In this document: positions 1 to 7,868 of the stretch, one piece after another
Numbering within the stretch: position 1 is the first letter of the stretch
Layout: each line of letters opens with the position of its first letter
Virus record (IMG/VR): IMGVR_UViG_3300030098_004926
Location: 1 to 22,025 of that record
Length of the DNA stretch: 22,025 nt
Source of the DNA: a virus
Direction: 5' to 3' (one strand)
Notes under the pieces: model-generated
Databases searched by the model: none
What the model was told of the DNA's origin: nothing
Seen by the model: the letters and a program-made list of their open reading frames with translations, nothing else
Made by a program: the position numbers and the translations under genes

Positions 1-506
1 CTAAAATATCCATCTGCCCCTTGATTAAATACAGTCCACGACATAGTATCATTTTCTGCAAATTGTATGCCACTATTCCAGCCCTCACCACAATCTAATT
101 TCATTGTATTGTGAGAATCTCCACTATGAATGTGTAGCGATAAATCTGGAGAAGAAGTCCCAATGCCAACATTACCATCAGGATTTAACACAAGGTGTCC
201 TGAAGTACCATCATTATCATTTGTAGTAATCGTAGTAACTCCATTTGCTGCTACAGTTATAGTTGCTCCATCATCACTATTTGTGTCATCATATATGGTC
301 AAGGCAGTTGCATCGCAATCAAATAAAAAATGTGGATATCCTCCATCCTGTATTGATAATTGCCCTCCATCAGTATCAAATATAATATTCCTATCTGAAG
401 ATAAAACAACAGTCTTTTTGTTCTTCTCATATATTTGTGCTCCAGATTCACCTTTTTTCCTTATAGTATTATTGAGCCTATTTAATCTTAAATTAGGATT
501 AGACAT
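1..506 (-). CDS. Tail-fibre-like protein, 5' part of gene (runs off the left edge)
   Basis: An open frame of 168 codons starts at the ATG at 506 and leaves the window without a stop. It starts MSNPNLRLNRLNNTIRKKGE. From about residue 40 it is Asp/Asn/Gly/Thr-rich, as expected for beta-structured fibre repeats. Near residue 110-125 it has LNPDGNVGIGTSSP followed by LHIHSGDS. The NVGIGTxSP...LH pattern is common in phage fibre and receptor-binding proteins, often shortly before a C-terminal self-cleaving S74 chaperone; that part would lie outside the window. Its ATG overlaps the stop of the upstream tail gene (TAATG), so the two are probably translationally coupled. Host attachment is an inference from the motif and position. 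Confidence 0.75.
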   Translation of the reverse strand, partial: MSNPNLRLNRLNNTIRKKGESGAQIYEKNKKTVVLSSDRNIIFDTDGGQLSIQDGGYPHFLFDCDATALTIYDDTNSDDGATITVAANGVTTITTNDNDGTSGHLVLNPDGNVGIGTSSPDLSLHIHSGDSHNTMKLDCGEGWNSGIQFAENDTMSWTVFNQGADGYF

Positions 507-2956
507 TATTTAACCTTTTTCATTCTATATATTATTGTAATATCATGAAGTTCAAAAGTAGCTGCTGCTGTTCCATCAAGTTTCAATTGAAAGCTATATA
601 TATTACTTGTGCTTGCTCCTGTAGGAGTTATTTCAACCCTTTTATTCCCACTTGTTGTTGTATCCGTCAAATCTGCACTCATAGTTTCAGTTGGGGTTGT
701 ATCCCCATTTATTCCATATGTTACATCAATATTTTGATTAGTTCCACCAGTATAATTTATAATAACTTTGAATACTTTCTTAGGAACAGATGGTGCTCCA
801 AAATCAATTTCTTTTGAAGTCCATTCAAATTCTGATTGCTCTGCTGGAGTTGAATCTATATTCCTAAGATTTGCTCTTCCAGACTTCCAATAAGATAATT
901 TCCCTCCATATGTAAAGAAATTTGACATCTTTATAGTATCTCCAGAATTATCTACAAGTCCTACTATATTAGCCCATGATTGAGTTTGAAAATCATAAAC
1001 ATATGCATCATTTCCATTGGCAGAAGTGGAAACATCAGATTCTATATTTTTTATAATATATAATTTTTTTGATATAAAATCATATCCAATTGATGGAGAA
1101 GTTGCTGCATTTCCTGTATTATCATCAACTTCATATGCAGATACAATACTTGAACTTGTAAGTCCCCAATCACTAGGGTCAAATCTTCCATGCGTAAGAG
1201 AAATTACTCTATTGCCATCATATAAATAACAACCTTCATTATTTACCCAAGCAATACCCATTGGAGTTTTAGTTACTTGACATGGGTTTTGAATACCAAC
1301 TCCTGTAAATATATTCTCAACATAAAATCTTCTATCATCTGCAACATTAACAACAACAACACTATTATCCCTAAATTGGAGTATTTTATCTTTCATTGAC
1401 TCTAAAGCCCATATTGAGCCACCATCACTTACAGGTGAATCAAATGTATTGTAAAAAGGGAATACTCCAGGTCTACCTACAGCAGAAAACATCATAAGGT
1501 CAGCTTTAATTTGTCCTGATACTGCACTTGTATTTCTATTCCAATTTATATTGGCAATAAATACTCTCCCATCAGAACCAATTGTTGCACATTTATAATC
1601 TAATAATATTGGAGAAATATTACTTGTAGCTTTTTGAGTTAAATAAATCTCATCTTCAAAATATCCATTTAAATCATAAAATGATAGCGCAGTTGGAGGA
1701 TTTTGAATAGTAATATTAGAAGCCATGTTATATTTACCAGAAGCTTCTTGTGCCCAAGGAGTATAGCTAGAATCTGTATATATTTTTATTCCTTTGTCCC
1801 ATGCTGCTTCAGCTAAAAAATATTTTCTTTCAGGATTTGTTGTAGATGCAACATATACTCTCATTCCATTTATTCTTGCATCTCCACCAATAGGATTTGA
1901 AGCTGTGTGTCCAATTGATAAATTGAAAATTAGAGATGTTCCTGCACAAGAAAGTGGTGATGAATTTACTTTTGATGGAGCAGTCTCAGCTATTCCATCG
2001 AAAAGCCATGAAGCATAAAATGTGTAAGTTTCTGCATCTCCAGTTACTCCCCAGTTCCCATTTCCTGAGTCATCAGCAAAAAAGTGTACAGCCCCAGTAC
2101 TATTGACTGTAGCATATGCAGCATTAACGTCATCTTCCACTTGGTTAGCACTTGTTCCAATAGTAGGAGAATTTATTAATACATTTCCTCCAATCCAATC
2201 AAGTATTGATACTTCTTGGCTTCCATTATTAATATCAACTCTATCAACAATTGTATATAACTGTCTCTGTGAATCATATGATTTTATATTTGCATCACAT
2301 GCATATATTGCATTTGCAGTTGCATATAATACAGGAGACATTTCTTCTATCTCTTGACTTCCTCCCCCAAGATTCAATGTTGCATTTTCTCCTGTATTTG
2401 GGTCATTCATATCAAGAGCATTCTCGTCCCATCTACAGAGAAACTCATGATTTCCCCTTACTGGAGGGTCAGCTAAACTATAGCCAGTCTTAAATGCAAA
2501 TCCCCCATATCCTGCTGCTGCATCATCTCCTGAATCTGTAGTTATTGAAACTCCAGCATCTTCATCTGTACCAGTACCAGAGGTAATTATTCTTCCAGGC
2601 TTTGAAAAAGAAAGATTAGACGCAGTTATGCATTCGATAATTGAAATATCTTTAGGGTCTCCCTTTAAATTTAAGCCTCCATCAAATCTTGACATTTGGA
2701 ATGCTTTCTTTTTACCACCTATAGATAATTGTAATGGTTCAAATCCTCCAGGAATTGCATTCCATCCAACCATTGCAGTTGCAGACATGTTGCCAATATT
2801 ACTAAGATTAGCCATATTAGTTATTGCTCTTGTAGCTGCATCTTGATGAAAATCTTCTACTCCTGCCAAAAAATGTTGAGGATGATTTAATTCAAGATTT
2901 ACATCAGCTGGGTCAGTCCAACTTGAGCTCATCATTTGTATATCGTCAGTTGCCAC
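506..2956 (-). CDS. Large tail protein, nozzle/hub-like (816 aa)
   Basis: This is the largest tail-region protein in the window. Around residues 88-125 it has FDGGLNLKGDPKDISIIEC...NLSFSKPGRI, which resembles the N-terminal start of beta-propeller nozzle proteins of short-tailed phages (a 'GGLN...DP...NVxxxxPG' pattern). Later segments such as TPMGIAWVNNEGCYLYDG and GYDFISKKLYIIKN look like propeller blades. The C-terminal 120 residues are beta-rich. It starts with GTG at 2956, preceded by AGGA six bases upstream; the upstream gene's stop lies inside this ribosome-binding site. It is probably part of the tail tip or DNA-exit channel. The assignment is from sequence patterns, not a database match; a generic tail-spike role is the alternative. 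Confidence 0.6.
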   Translation of the reverse strand: MATDDIQMMSSSWTDPADVNLELNHPQHFLAGVEDFHQDAATRAITNMANLSNIGNMSATAMVGWNAIPGGFEPLQLSIGGKKKAFQMSRFDGGLNLKGDPKDISIIECITASNLSFSKPGRIITSGTGTDEDAGVSITTDSGDDAAAGYGGFAFKTGYSLADPPVRGNHEFLCRWDENALDMNDPNTGENATLNLGGGSQEIEEMSPVLYATANAIYACDANIKSYDSQRQLYTIVDRVDINNGSQEVSILDWIGGNVLINSPTIGTSANQVEDDVNAAYATVNSTGAVHFFADDSGNGNWGVTGDAETYTFYASWLFDGIAETAPSKVNSSPLSCAGTSLIFNLSIGHTASNPIGGDARINGMRVYVASTTNPERKYFLAEAAWDKGIKIYTDSSYTPWAQEASGKYNMASNITIQNPPTALSFYDLNGYFEDEIYLTQKATSNISPILLDYKCATIGSDGRVFIANINWNRNTSAVSGQIKADLMMFSAVGRPGVFPFYNTFDSPVSDGGSIWALESMKDKILQFRDNSVVVVNVADDRRFYVENIFTGVGIQNPCQVTKTPMGIAWVNNEGCYLYDGNRVISLTHGRFDPSDWGLTSSSIVSAYEVDDNTGNAATSPSIGYDFISKKLYIIKNIESDVSTSANGNDAYVYDFQTQSWANIVGLVDNSGDTIKMSNFFTYGGKLSYWKSGRANLRNIDSTPAEQSEFEWTSKEIDFGAPSVPKKVFKVIINYTGGTNQNIDVTYGINGDTTPTETMSADLTDTTTSGNKRVEITPTGASTSNIYSFQLKLDGTAAATFELHDITIIYRMKKVK

Positions 2957-2959
2957 TTA

Positions 2960-3229
2960 CTATCCTAATATTTTTTTCTTTAATAAAGGCTTTACTATAG
3001 CCTCTACTTTATCATAGCCTGCATTAAACCATTTGTCTTCTACAGATTCTGGCACCCATGGGATATCAACATTTTTATTGATTGCATCACAAATCATTTT
3101 TTGCAATTCATCATCAAATACATCATCTATTTTTTTTGCTAATTCCTTTTTTGCCTCGTCTATTGCTGAAGACGCTACATCTTCTGCTACGCCTCCAAGC
3201 TTGTCCTTTAACGAATCTAATATTGACAT
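2960..3229 (-). CDS. Small helical protein of unknown function (89 aa)
   Basis: I do not recognise this protein. It starts MSILDSLKDKLGGVAEDV and is rich in Lys, Asp, Glu and Ala in its first 50 residues, which suggests an amphipathic helix. The C-terminal part has a KWFNAGYDKVEAIVKPLLKK segment. The frame is open back to a GTG at 3235, but that codon overlaps the AAGGAG ribosome-binding site at 3235-3240, so the ATG at 3229 is the better start. The upstream gene's TGA (3232-3234) lies between that site and the start. It lies in a group of three small genes behind the phosphoesterase, next to the big tail gene. Confidence 0.7.
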   Translation of the reverse strand: MSILDSLKDKLGGVAEDVASSAIDEAKKELAKKIDDVFDDELQKMICDAINKNVDIPWVPESVEDKWFNAGYDKVEAIVKPLLKKKILG

Positions 3230-3231
3230 TC

Positions 3232-3417
3232 TCACTCCTTTTCTAAATTAATTATTCTTGCTTTTAAGTAATCTATTTCGTCTTGTAAATCTTTTACCTT
3301 ATCATCCAATTCATTTTCCTGGAATACATAATCCATAACCTTATCCATTTTAAATTGCTTAATAACCATATCAAGAACTTTTGGTACAATAAGTTTTATA
3401 AGTGCTGTTGGTATCAT
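3232..3417 (-). CDS. Small protein with hydrophobic N-terminus and coiled-coil C-terminus (61 aa)
   Basis: The protein is not recognised. Residues 3-22 (PTALIKLIVPKVLDMVIKQF) are hydrophobic and helical. Residues 35-61 have a heptad-like pattern ending DYLKARIINLEKE, so a short coiled coil is likely. Its ATG overlaps the TGA of the holin-like gene upstream (ATGA, four bases), and its own stop lies in the ribosome-binding site of the next gene. Tight coupling to a holin-like gene makes a lysis-accessory or membrane-linked role possible, but nothing specific shows it. Confidence 0.65.
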   Translation of the reverse strand: MIPTALIKLIVPKVLDMVIKQFKMDKVMDYVFQENELDDKVKDLQDEIDYLKARIINLEKE

Positions 3418-3707
3418 TTATCCTTCTTTCTAAGTCCGTTACCAGATAATGCCTGTACTATCTCAACAAGTGATTCATAAGATGAACGCATATCTGCTAT
3501 ACTTTCTTTTAAATCTATTTGTAATTCTTTCTGTTGACTTATTAAAGTCACTATAATAGCTTCCAATCTGTTTTGGGATTCCTGCAAATCATCCATGAAA
3601 AATTTCTGAATGAATTGTGTCTGTTTCCATATGAACCACATGGATGCACCAGCCACACTAACAGGTACTCCGAGTTTTTCCACGATGTCAATGAATCCCA
3701 TTTCCAT
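3414..3707 (-). CDS. Holin-like membrane protein (97 aa)
   Basis: One hydrophobic segment near the N-terminus (about residues 11-28, GVPVSVAGASMWFIWKQ) is followed by a long charged helix or coiled coil (residues 35-85) and a basic tail (RKKDK). This layout, one membrane segment then a coiled coil, is that of BhlA/UviB-type holin-like proteins. The ATG at 3707 directly follows the TAG of the phosphoesterase gene; a second in-frame ATG lies two codons downstream. A purine-rich GGGAA lies about 9 bases upstream. If it is a holin, it would permeabilise the inner membrane at lysis. The lysozyme-like gene is 13 kb away, which weakens the lysis reading; a structural membrane-anchored role is the alternative. 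Confidence 0.5.
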   Translation of the reverse strand: MEMGFIDIVEKLGVPVSVAGASMWFIWKQTQFIQKFFMDDLQESQNRLEAIIVTLISQQKELQIDLKESIADMRSSYESLVEIVQALSGNGLRKKDK

Positions 3708-4490
3708 CTATTTATTCCCATCTAGCAATTCACCCCATAAAGATGTCTTGCCATTAATTATTTGTATTACATGAACAGTAAAAAATCCATTCTCATAATA
3801 ATCAACTATCGCAAATGCGTGAGACCAATTAATGTTCCTACCTCCAAGCCAAGCATTTTGCTCTATTGACATATCCTTTAAGCATCCAATACTCCAAGCA
3901 CTCTTAACACCATCCATGTGAGTAATACTTGTTTGTTGAATATCATGATGATGTCCGTACATCACATTCGCACCAGTACGTATAAGATGATTGCGTGTAT
4001 GATGAACTCCAGCAAAGTGATGTCCATGATAATACCACAGCTTCCCTATCCTTAGATACTTCCCAGCAGGGTAATACTTGTATCCACGTTGTTTTAGATT
4101 TACGCATTCTTTAAACCTCATTTCTTGTAAATATGGATGTTCATCAACAAACCTATTCATCCAATCATCATGATTACCTTCAATCATGTATTTTTCTTTG
4201 CAATTTGTCTTATCTAAGGATTCATCAATAATATCCATACCTTTATTTACATCAACGATATCTTGCTCAATAAAAGGCAATTGGTATTCCAATGGTGGTC
4301 TCTTCCTCTTCGTCCATTGCCAATGACTACATCCATGCCATTCTCCAACATCTCCCAAGTCTATATATATATCAGGCTTTACAATTTCAATCGCTTGACA
4401 TAAAACATCAATTGCTGCCATGTCTGCCAATGGAAAGTGCTTATCAGGCGTTACAATTGCTCTTTTAACTACTCCTTTAGTTCTTCCCAT
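3708..4490 (-). CDS. Metallophosphoesterase (calcineurin-like), 260 aa
   Basis: The standard metal-binding motifs are present in order: DxH (D16-K-H18), GDxxE (G46-D-V-G-E50), GNHDD (105-109), HGHH (155-158) and GHHHD (179-183). These define the two-metal phosphoesterase fold and look intact, so the enzyme is probably active; the substrate cannot be read from sequence. Its length is normal for single-domain members. The ribosome-binding site (AAGGAG, 7 bases before ATG) is good. It sits among tail and structural genes rather than with replication genes, so it is made late. It could be a virion-carried or late-acting nucleotide or nucleic-acid phosphatase. Confidence in the fold is high; the role is open. 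Confidence 0.9.
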   Translation of the reverse strand: MGRTKGVVKRAIVTPDKHFPLADMAAIDVLCQAIEIVKPDIYIDLGDVGEWHGCSHWQWTKRKRPPLEYQLPFIEQDIVDVNKGMDIIDESLDKTNCKEKYMIEGNHDDWMNRFVDEHPYLQEMRFKECVNLKQRGYKYYPAGKYLRIGKLWYYHGHHFAGVHHTRNHLIRTGANVMYGHHHDIQQTSITHMDGVKSAWSIGCLKDMSIEQNAWLGGRNINWSHAFAIVDYYENGFFTVHVIQIINGKTSLWGELLDGNK

Positions 4491-4498
4491 TTAACTCC

Positions 4499-5011
4499 TT
4501 ATACTGTCTCAAATAAAAAAGAAACACTACCATGATAATGCACTGCTGTTCCACTATCGTATTTAAATGCTGGATATATCATAGCACCAGCACTTAAAGA
4601 AACATTTAAAGCTGAATATTGATTGATACCTTTCCTTTTATAATCTGTTAAGCTAATACTATCCCTTAAAGTTACTGTGGTTGTAAGTGGAGCTGTTTCT
4701 GCAGGTACTCCTGTCCATGTTTGCAAATGTACAACCTGGTTATAATTTTGCGATTGATATGCAATCCATCTTACACCTTTTAATGTGCAATCATAAGGAA
4801 TAGCAATACCTGACACAGCAGTACTTCCTAAAATAGAAATAGTATCTCCAGGAGTCGTTGTACTTTCAGTATCAAAAGTATCCCACTTAAATGGAGCATC
4901 TGAATCATCAGCATCCCTAAAATAAGTCCTATTTGCTGTCTCTTCTTCGAAATGAAAAGGCATATCTAAAGCAAATTTATGCGTATTGCGTCTTGTCACA
5001 TTACTAGCCAT
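4499..5011 (-). CDS. Beta-rich structural protein of unknown function (170 aa)
   Basis: It is not recognised by name. From about residue 50 onward it alternates Thr/Ser-rich and hydrophobic stretches (TTPGDTISILGS, IPYDCTLKGVRWIAYQSQ, HYHGSVSFLFETV), typical of a beta-sandwich surface or fibre domain. The frame extends to a GTG at 5023, but the ATG at 5011 overlaps the TAA of the upstream gene (TAATG), so re-initiation at 5011 is more likely. No Shine-Dalgarno is seen before either start. It lies between a similar beta-rich gene and the phosphoesterase. Virion decoration or a tail appendage is a guess from composition and position. Confidence 0.65.
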   Translation of the reverse strand: MASNVTRRNTHKFALDMPFHFEEETANRTYFRDADDSDAPFKWDTFDTESTTTPGDTISILGSTAVSGIAIPYDCTLKGVRWIAYQSQNYNQVVHLQTWTGVPAETAPLTTTVTLRDSISLTDYKRKGINQYSALNVSLSAGAMIYPAFKYDSGTAVHYHGSVSFLFETV

Positions 5012-5376
5012 TAGCGATAACACACCACATTTATATCTTCAGTATCAACAGTTGCTATTGCATATAATAGATTTGCATTAGAAACATCTATACTATATAC
5101 ATCTCCAGCATATAAAGCAATTCCAGTAGTCGCAGATACACCACTACCACCAATATATATGATACCTGTATTTGATACATCTGCCATAATATCAACATGT
5201 TTAGATGTCTGAGATGTCAATTGAGTTGCAGAATCTGCTATTTCTTGAGTAAAATGTGCTACAGCTGTATATCCTTGGGCAATTGTATTTGTATCAAGTC
5301 TATTATCTGTTACTGTAGCCTCTTCCCCTGCATTATCCATAATGACTCTATTTATGCCATTACCTGCTTTAGCCAT
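5011..5376 (-). CDS. Small beta-rich virion protein (121 aa)
   Basis: The C-terminal half (SKHVDIMADVSNTGIIYIGG, then GIALYAGDVYSIDVSN and ANLLYAIATVDTEDINVVCY) matches a pattern frequent in small phage structural proteins: a beta-sandwich ending 'xLYAIA...DxxxNVxCY'. No named family can be assigned. Its ATG overlaps the end of the coiled-coil gene by eight bases, and its ribosome-binding site (AAAGGAG) lies inside that gene, so the two are coupled. A role in the head-tail region or tail appendage is likely. Confidence 0.65.
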   Translation of the reverse strand: MAKAGNGINRVIMDNAGEEATVTDNRLDTNTIAQGYTAVAHFTQEIADSATQLTSQTSKHVDIMADVSNTGIIYIGGSGVSATTGIALYAGDVYSIDVSNANLLYAIATVDTEDINVVCYR

Positions 5377-6292
5377 TTAAAATCTCCTTTAAACCAGCCT
5401 TATCAATCTTATCAATCTTATTTTTCATCTTCAATTGAGCAATTTCATCAAGGAAATTTACTTTCCAAGAAGAAGCATTTTCTTTCATCTTTGCAATCTT
5501 CGCTTTATTAACTGGTATATCTTTTTCTAATTTATTTGCCTTATCTTCTAATAAAAGTATTTCTTTTTCTTTTTTAAGTAAACTTGACTCTATTTTGTTA
5601 AGCTTATCCTCCTTGTCCTTAATTTTAATATCTATATCTTTACAATAATCAGAATATTCTAGTTTAGATTTAGATAATTTATCTTCTTGGTTAGATATTT
5701 TTTCAAGTATGTTTTCATACTTTTCAAATAAAAGATTTATATCTTTTTCTATTGAAGAAGATTTATCCATATATTTATTATTCAATGATTTTAATTTACT
5801 TTCTATTGTCTTACATTCATTGCTTATACTATCATATTCAGATTGTTTATCTTTCTTTTTATTTTCAATAGATTTAATTCCTTGAAGAAGATTCTCCTCT
5901 CCCTTTTTTTGAAATTTCAAATATTCAATATCTTTAACAAGAGATTCTTTTTCTTGCGAATATTTAAGTATATCCTTTGCAAAAGATTTCTTTTCATCTT
6001 CAAGCTTTGATACTTCCGATTCTACATCTGATTTTTCTTTTTGCATTTTATATACATCATTTTTAGATAAAGATAAACTTTTTTTCTCAGAATCAATTGC
6101 TTTAATTAAAGATTTTATCTCAGAATTGTAAATTTTAATATCTTTATCCATATCCTTTAAAGACTTTTCTTTATCTTTAATTGATATTTCAAGAGATTTA
6201 TTCTTTTCTTCAAGGCTTTTATTTGCATTTAATATAGATTTTTTCAAATCTTTATCATCAATAAATACTTTCTTCCTACTTACTTGTGCCAT
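5369..6292 (-). CDS. Long coiled-coil protein (307 aa)
   Basis: Almost the whole chain, about residues 12-285, is a Lys/Glu/Asp/Ser/Ile/Leu-rich heptad pattern (for example KSLEEKNKSLEISIKDKEKS) with no Pro until the C-terminal DIPVNKAKIAK segment. There is no signal peptide or membrane helix. The last 30 residues (FLDEIAQLKMKNKIDKIDKAG) look like a separate small domain. A fully helical rod of about 300 residues in a tail-gene block could be a fibre shaft, whisker-like filament or internal rod. It is much shorter than a usual tape-measure protein and lacks its hydrophobic segments. The ribosome-binding site (AAGGAG) is good. The composition is far more biased than its neighbours. Confidence 0.7.
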   Translation of the reverse strand: MAQVSRKKVFIDDKDLKKSILNANKSLEEKNKSLEISIKDKEKSLKDMDKDIKIYNSEIKSLIKAIDSEKKSLSLSKNDVYKMQKEKSDVESEVSKLEDEKKSFAKDILKYSQEKESLVKDIEYLKFQKKGEENLLQGIKSIENKKKDKQSEYDSISNECKTIESKLKSLNNKYMDKSSSIEKDINLLFEKYENILEKISNQEDKLSKSKLEYSDYCKDIDIKIKDKEDKLNKIESSLLKKEKEILLLEDKANKLEKDIPVNKAKIAKMKENASSWKVNFLDEIAQLKMKNKIDKIDKAGLKEILNG

Positions 6293-6301
6293 TTAATCTC
6301 C

Positions 6302-6661
6302 TTAATGAAATGATAATACTTCAAAAACTTCAGCAGTAGATGTTCCTCCAGAACTTTCAATTCTAATCTGGTCAATTAACAAATTATTAATAGTTATTGG
6401 AAAATCATCAAATTTAACAGTTATGTCATCTCCCCAAGAACCACCAATCTTTAGTGCTACTTTAATTGTATCTCCAGCAGTACCACTTATAGGTATAATT
6501 GTAACTTCTTTAGCTACTCCATCTCCACTTGTAGTCCAATCTGTGCCATTATTGTCGGTATCATCATCATCAACTGTAATTGTTACAGATGAATAATTTT
6601 CATATACCTGAAGATTATTCGATTCCTGTACTGTATATTTATGTAATGGTTTTGTTGCCAT
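6302..6661 (-). CDS. Small beta-rich protein of unknown function (119 aa)
   Basis: It is not recognised. It contains an acidic run DDDDTDN near residues 31-37, then beta-type stretches (EVTIIPISGTAGDTIKVALKI, ITVKFDDFPITINNLLIDQI). A good ribosome-binding site (AAAGGAA) lies 7 bases before ATG. It precedes the coiled-coil gene with a nine-base gap, so the two are probably co-expressed. It is probably a small virion protein. Confidence 0.6.
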   Translation of the reverse strand: MATKPLHKYTVQESNNLQVYENYSSVTITVDDDDTDNNGTDWTTSGDGVAKEVTIIPISGTAGDTIKVALKIGGSWGDDITVKFDDFPITINNLLIDQIRIESSGGTSTAEVFEVLSFH

Positions 6662-6691
6662 GTTTATTCCTTTCTTTAAGTTATGCTTTAA

Positions 6692-6706
6692 GGTCTTGAC
6701 GAGACC
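6692..6706 (-). other. Short hairpin in a structural-gene gap
   Basis: GGTCT and AGACC form a 5-bp stem with a 5-base loop, in the 54-base gap between the 51-aa membrane gene and the next gene. There is no T-tract after it, so it is not a good terminator. It could be an mRNA processing or stability element. The stem is short and could be chance. Confidence 0.25.
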
Positions 6707-6715
6707 ATGAGTGCA

Positions 6716-6871
6716 TTATTTTATATCCTTTTTAATTTTTACTATTATATGAATAAGTGTAGCTATTAATATGCCTACCCTCAAAGCATCAGGTAAAGCA
6801 CTCCAAAAACTAATTGCAATTCCTGTTGCTCCTTGTCCTGCTGTTATTAATGAGTCTTTAATACTATCCAT
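6716..6871 (-). CDS. Small one-span membrane protein, holin candidate (51 aa)
   Basis: The sequence encodes a start MDSIKDSLITAGQGATGIAI, a Trp/Pro-containing middle (FWSALPDALR), a strongly hydrophobic helix (VGILIATLIHIIV, about residues 32-44) and a basic end (KIKKDIK). One membrane span with a positive cytoplasmic tail is the usual layout of very small phage holins and other phage membrane proteins. The ATG lies inside the end of the upstream 66-aa gene (eight-base overlap), so translation is probably coupled; its own ribosome-binding site is weak. It fills an otherwise 200-base gap in a tightly packed operon. No homologue is recognised. Confidence 0.6.
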   Translation of the reverse strand: MDSIKDSLITAGQGATGIAISFWSALPDALRVGILIATLIHIIVKIKKDIK

Positions 6872-7064
6872 TTTTAGCATCTAATTCTGTTAATATTTCT
6901 ATAGCTCCTTGAGCTTTAATTTTCATAATTTTAAAATACTCCTCTTTATCAGTATATTCTTTTAATTGAATTTTTAAAGACTCGATAGAAGACTTGATTG
7001 TAGGCTTTTCTGCCTCTTTTCGCAATTTCTTGTAATCTTTAATATTTTTATCTACTTTAGCCAT
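6864..7064 (-). CDS. Small charged helical protein (66 aa)
   Basis: It is not recognised. It is highly charged and helical throughout (DYKKLRKEAEKPTIKSSIES, then a second helix to ILTELDAKNG), with no Cys, no Trp and no membrane segment. AAGGAA lies 7 bases before the ATG. It sits between the neck-like genes and the small membrane gene, with an eight-base overlap to the latter. A chaperone or small assembly factor is possible but not shown. Confidence 0.6.
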   Translation of the reverse strand: MAKVDKNIKDYKKLRKEAEKPTIKSSIESLKIQLKEYTDKEEYFKIMKIKAQGAIEILTELDAKNG

Positions 7065-7076
7065 TTAATTCCTTAA

Positions 7077-7457
7077 CTAAGAACTTGTAAGAGCATCATC
7101 AGTTTCATCAGTATCTTCACGCAATAATTTATGTGGGTCTGCAAGTTTAGGTATCATAACATACCTACTATTTGTATCTAAAATTTCTACTTTCGTTATA
7201 TCAATTACATTTTGGTCTAATTCATACCATCTTTTATACTTCTCTAAATCTGTATTAGCTGAAACCATATATTCTTTTTTCTTTGAAGACATGTCTAATA
7301 AAGCATCATTCATAAGCCTAATCATATATCCTTGAGGTTGCCTTCCTATTAAATATTCAATTTGCTGAATAATCTCATTTGGAGTAACCTCAGAAGCAGC
7401 TACATCACTTGCCTCTGTATTATTCTCACTATCCCATGTTGTTGAATTTGAACCCAT
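7077..7457 (-). CDS. Neck/adaptor-like protein (126 aa)
   Basis: After an acidic Ser/Thr-rich N-terminus, residues 25-60 have a helical segment (NEIIQQIEYLIGRQPQGYMIRLMNDALLDMS). It is followed by KWYELDQNVIDITKVEILDT-like beta strands (about residues 75-95) in which a predicted strand leads into 'ITKVEIL'. The order of helices with a conserved N-D-A-L, then 'Y.L...V..I..V.i', is that of head-tail connector adaptors. Together with its place after two similar genes this suggests a portal-proximal neck protein. The ribosome-binding site GGAGAATTTATG is good. The family call is tentative. Confidence 0.55.
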   Translation of the reverse strand: MGSNSTTWDSENNTEASDVAASEVTPNEIIQQIEYLIGRQPQGYMIRLMNDALLDMSSKKKEYMVSANTDLEKYKRWYELDQNVIDITKVEILDTNSRYVMIPKLADPHKLLREDTDETDDALTSS

Positions 7458-7466
7458 AAATTCTCC

Positions 7467-7868
7467 TTATAAATGTGGAACAGACAACTGTCTTATTCCA
7501 GACTTTCTTGTTGGATATTGCTTTAACATCTTTTCATACATTTGCCTATAATATTGAGCTTGTTGAAGATTTCCTTGGTCTTCAAGCAATCTTGCCTTCA
7601 TATAACAAATAATACATTGCTGTAGTCCTGTATCCACACCAAATGTACTCATATTATTTCCAAGAGTATTTGTGCTAATTGCCTCATACTTTGCACGATA
7701 TGTAATTCTTAATCCATTTGTTACATCAGCATCTTGATAAGTATCATACTTTTCTCTTGTTTGTTCTGTAGAAGATGCTTCTGTATCAATAGCAACAATA
7801 GCAATTCTTCTATCATCATTATACCATGAAAAATAATCGTTTGGGAATGTTCTTTTAGTTGTTGCCAT
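7467..7868 (-). CDS. Neck/connector-like structural protein (133 aa)
   Basis: The C-terminal half reads YMKARLLEDQGNLQQAQYYR, then MYEKMLKQYPTRKSGIRQLS. This is an amphipathic helical hairpin typical of head-tail connector or tail-completion proteins that pack around the portal. The N-terminal part (residues 20-60) is beta-like. Its ATG overlaps the stop of the upstream gene (TAATG), with a strong ribosome-binding site (AGGAGG) inside that gene. It is probably a virion protein; the exact ring position cannot be told. Confidence 0.55.
   Translation of the reverse strand: MATTKRTFPNDYFSWYNDDRRIAIVAIDTEASSTEQTREKYDTYQDADVTNGLRITYRAKYEAISTNTLGNNMSTFGVDTGLQQCIICYMKARLLEDQGNLQQAQYYRQMYEKMLKQYPTRKSGIRQLSVPHL

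Noticed and set aside
3227-3235. GTG at 3235 as the start of the 91-codon version of the small helical gene
   Set aside because: The codon overlaps the AAGGAG site that serves the ATG at 3229.
130-3251. Plus-strand frames opposite the tail genes
   Set aside because: They are antisense shadows of long minus-strand genes, with no ribosome-binding sites and no recognisable protein features.
5369-6292. Tape-measure protein
   Set aside because: Too short, uniformly charged, with no hydrophobic segments, and no tail-tube gene is seen nearby.
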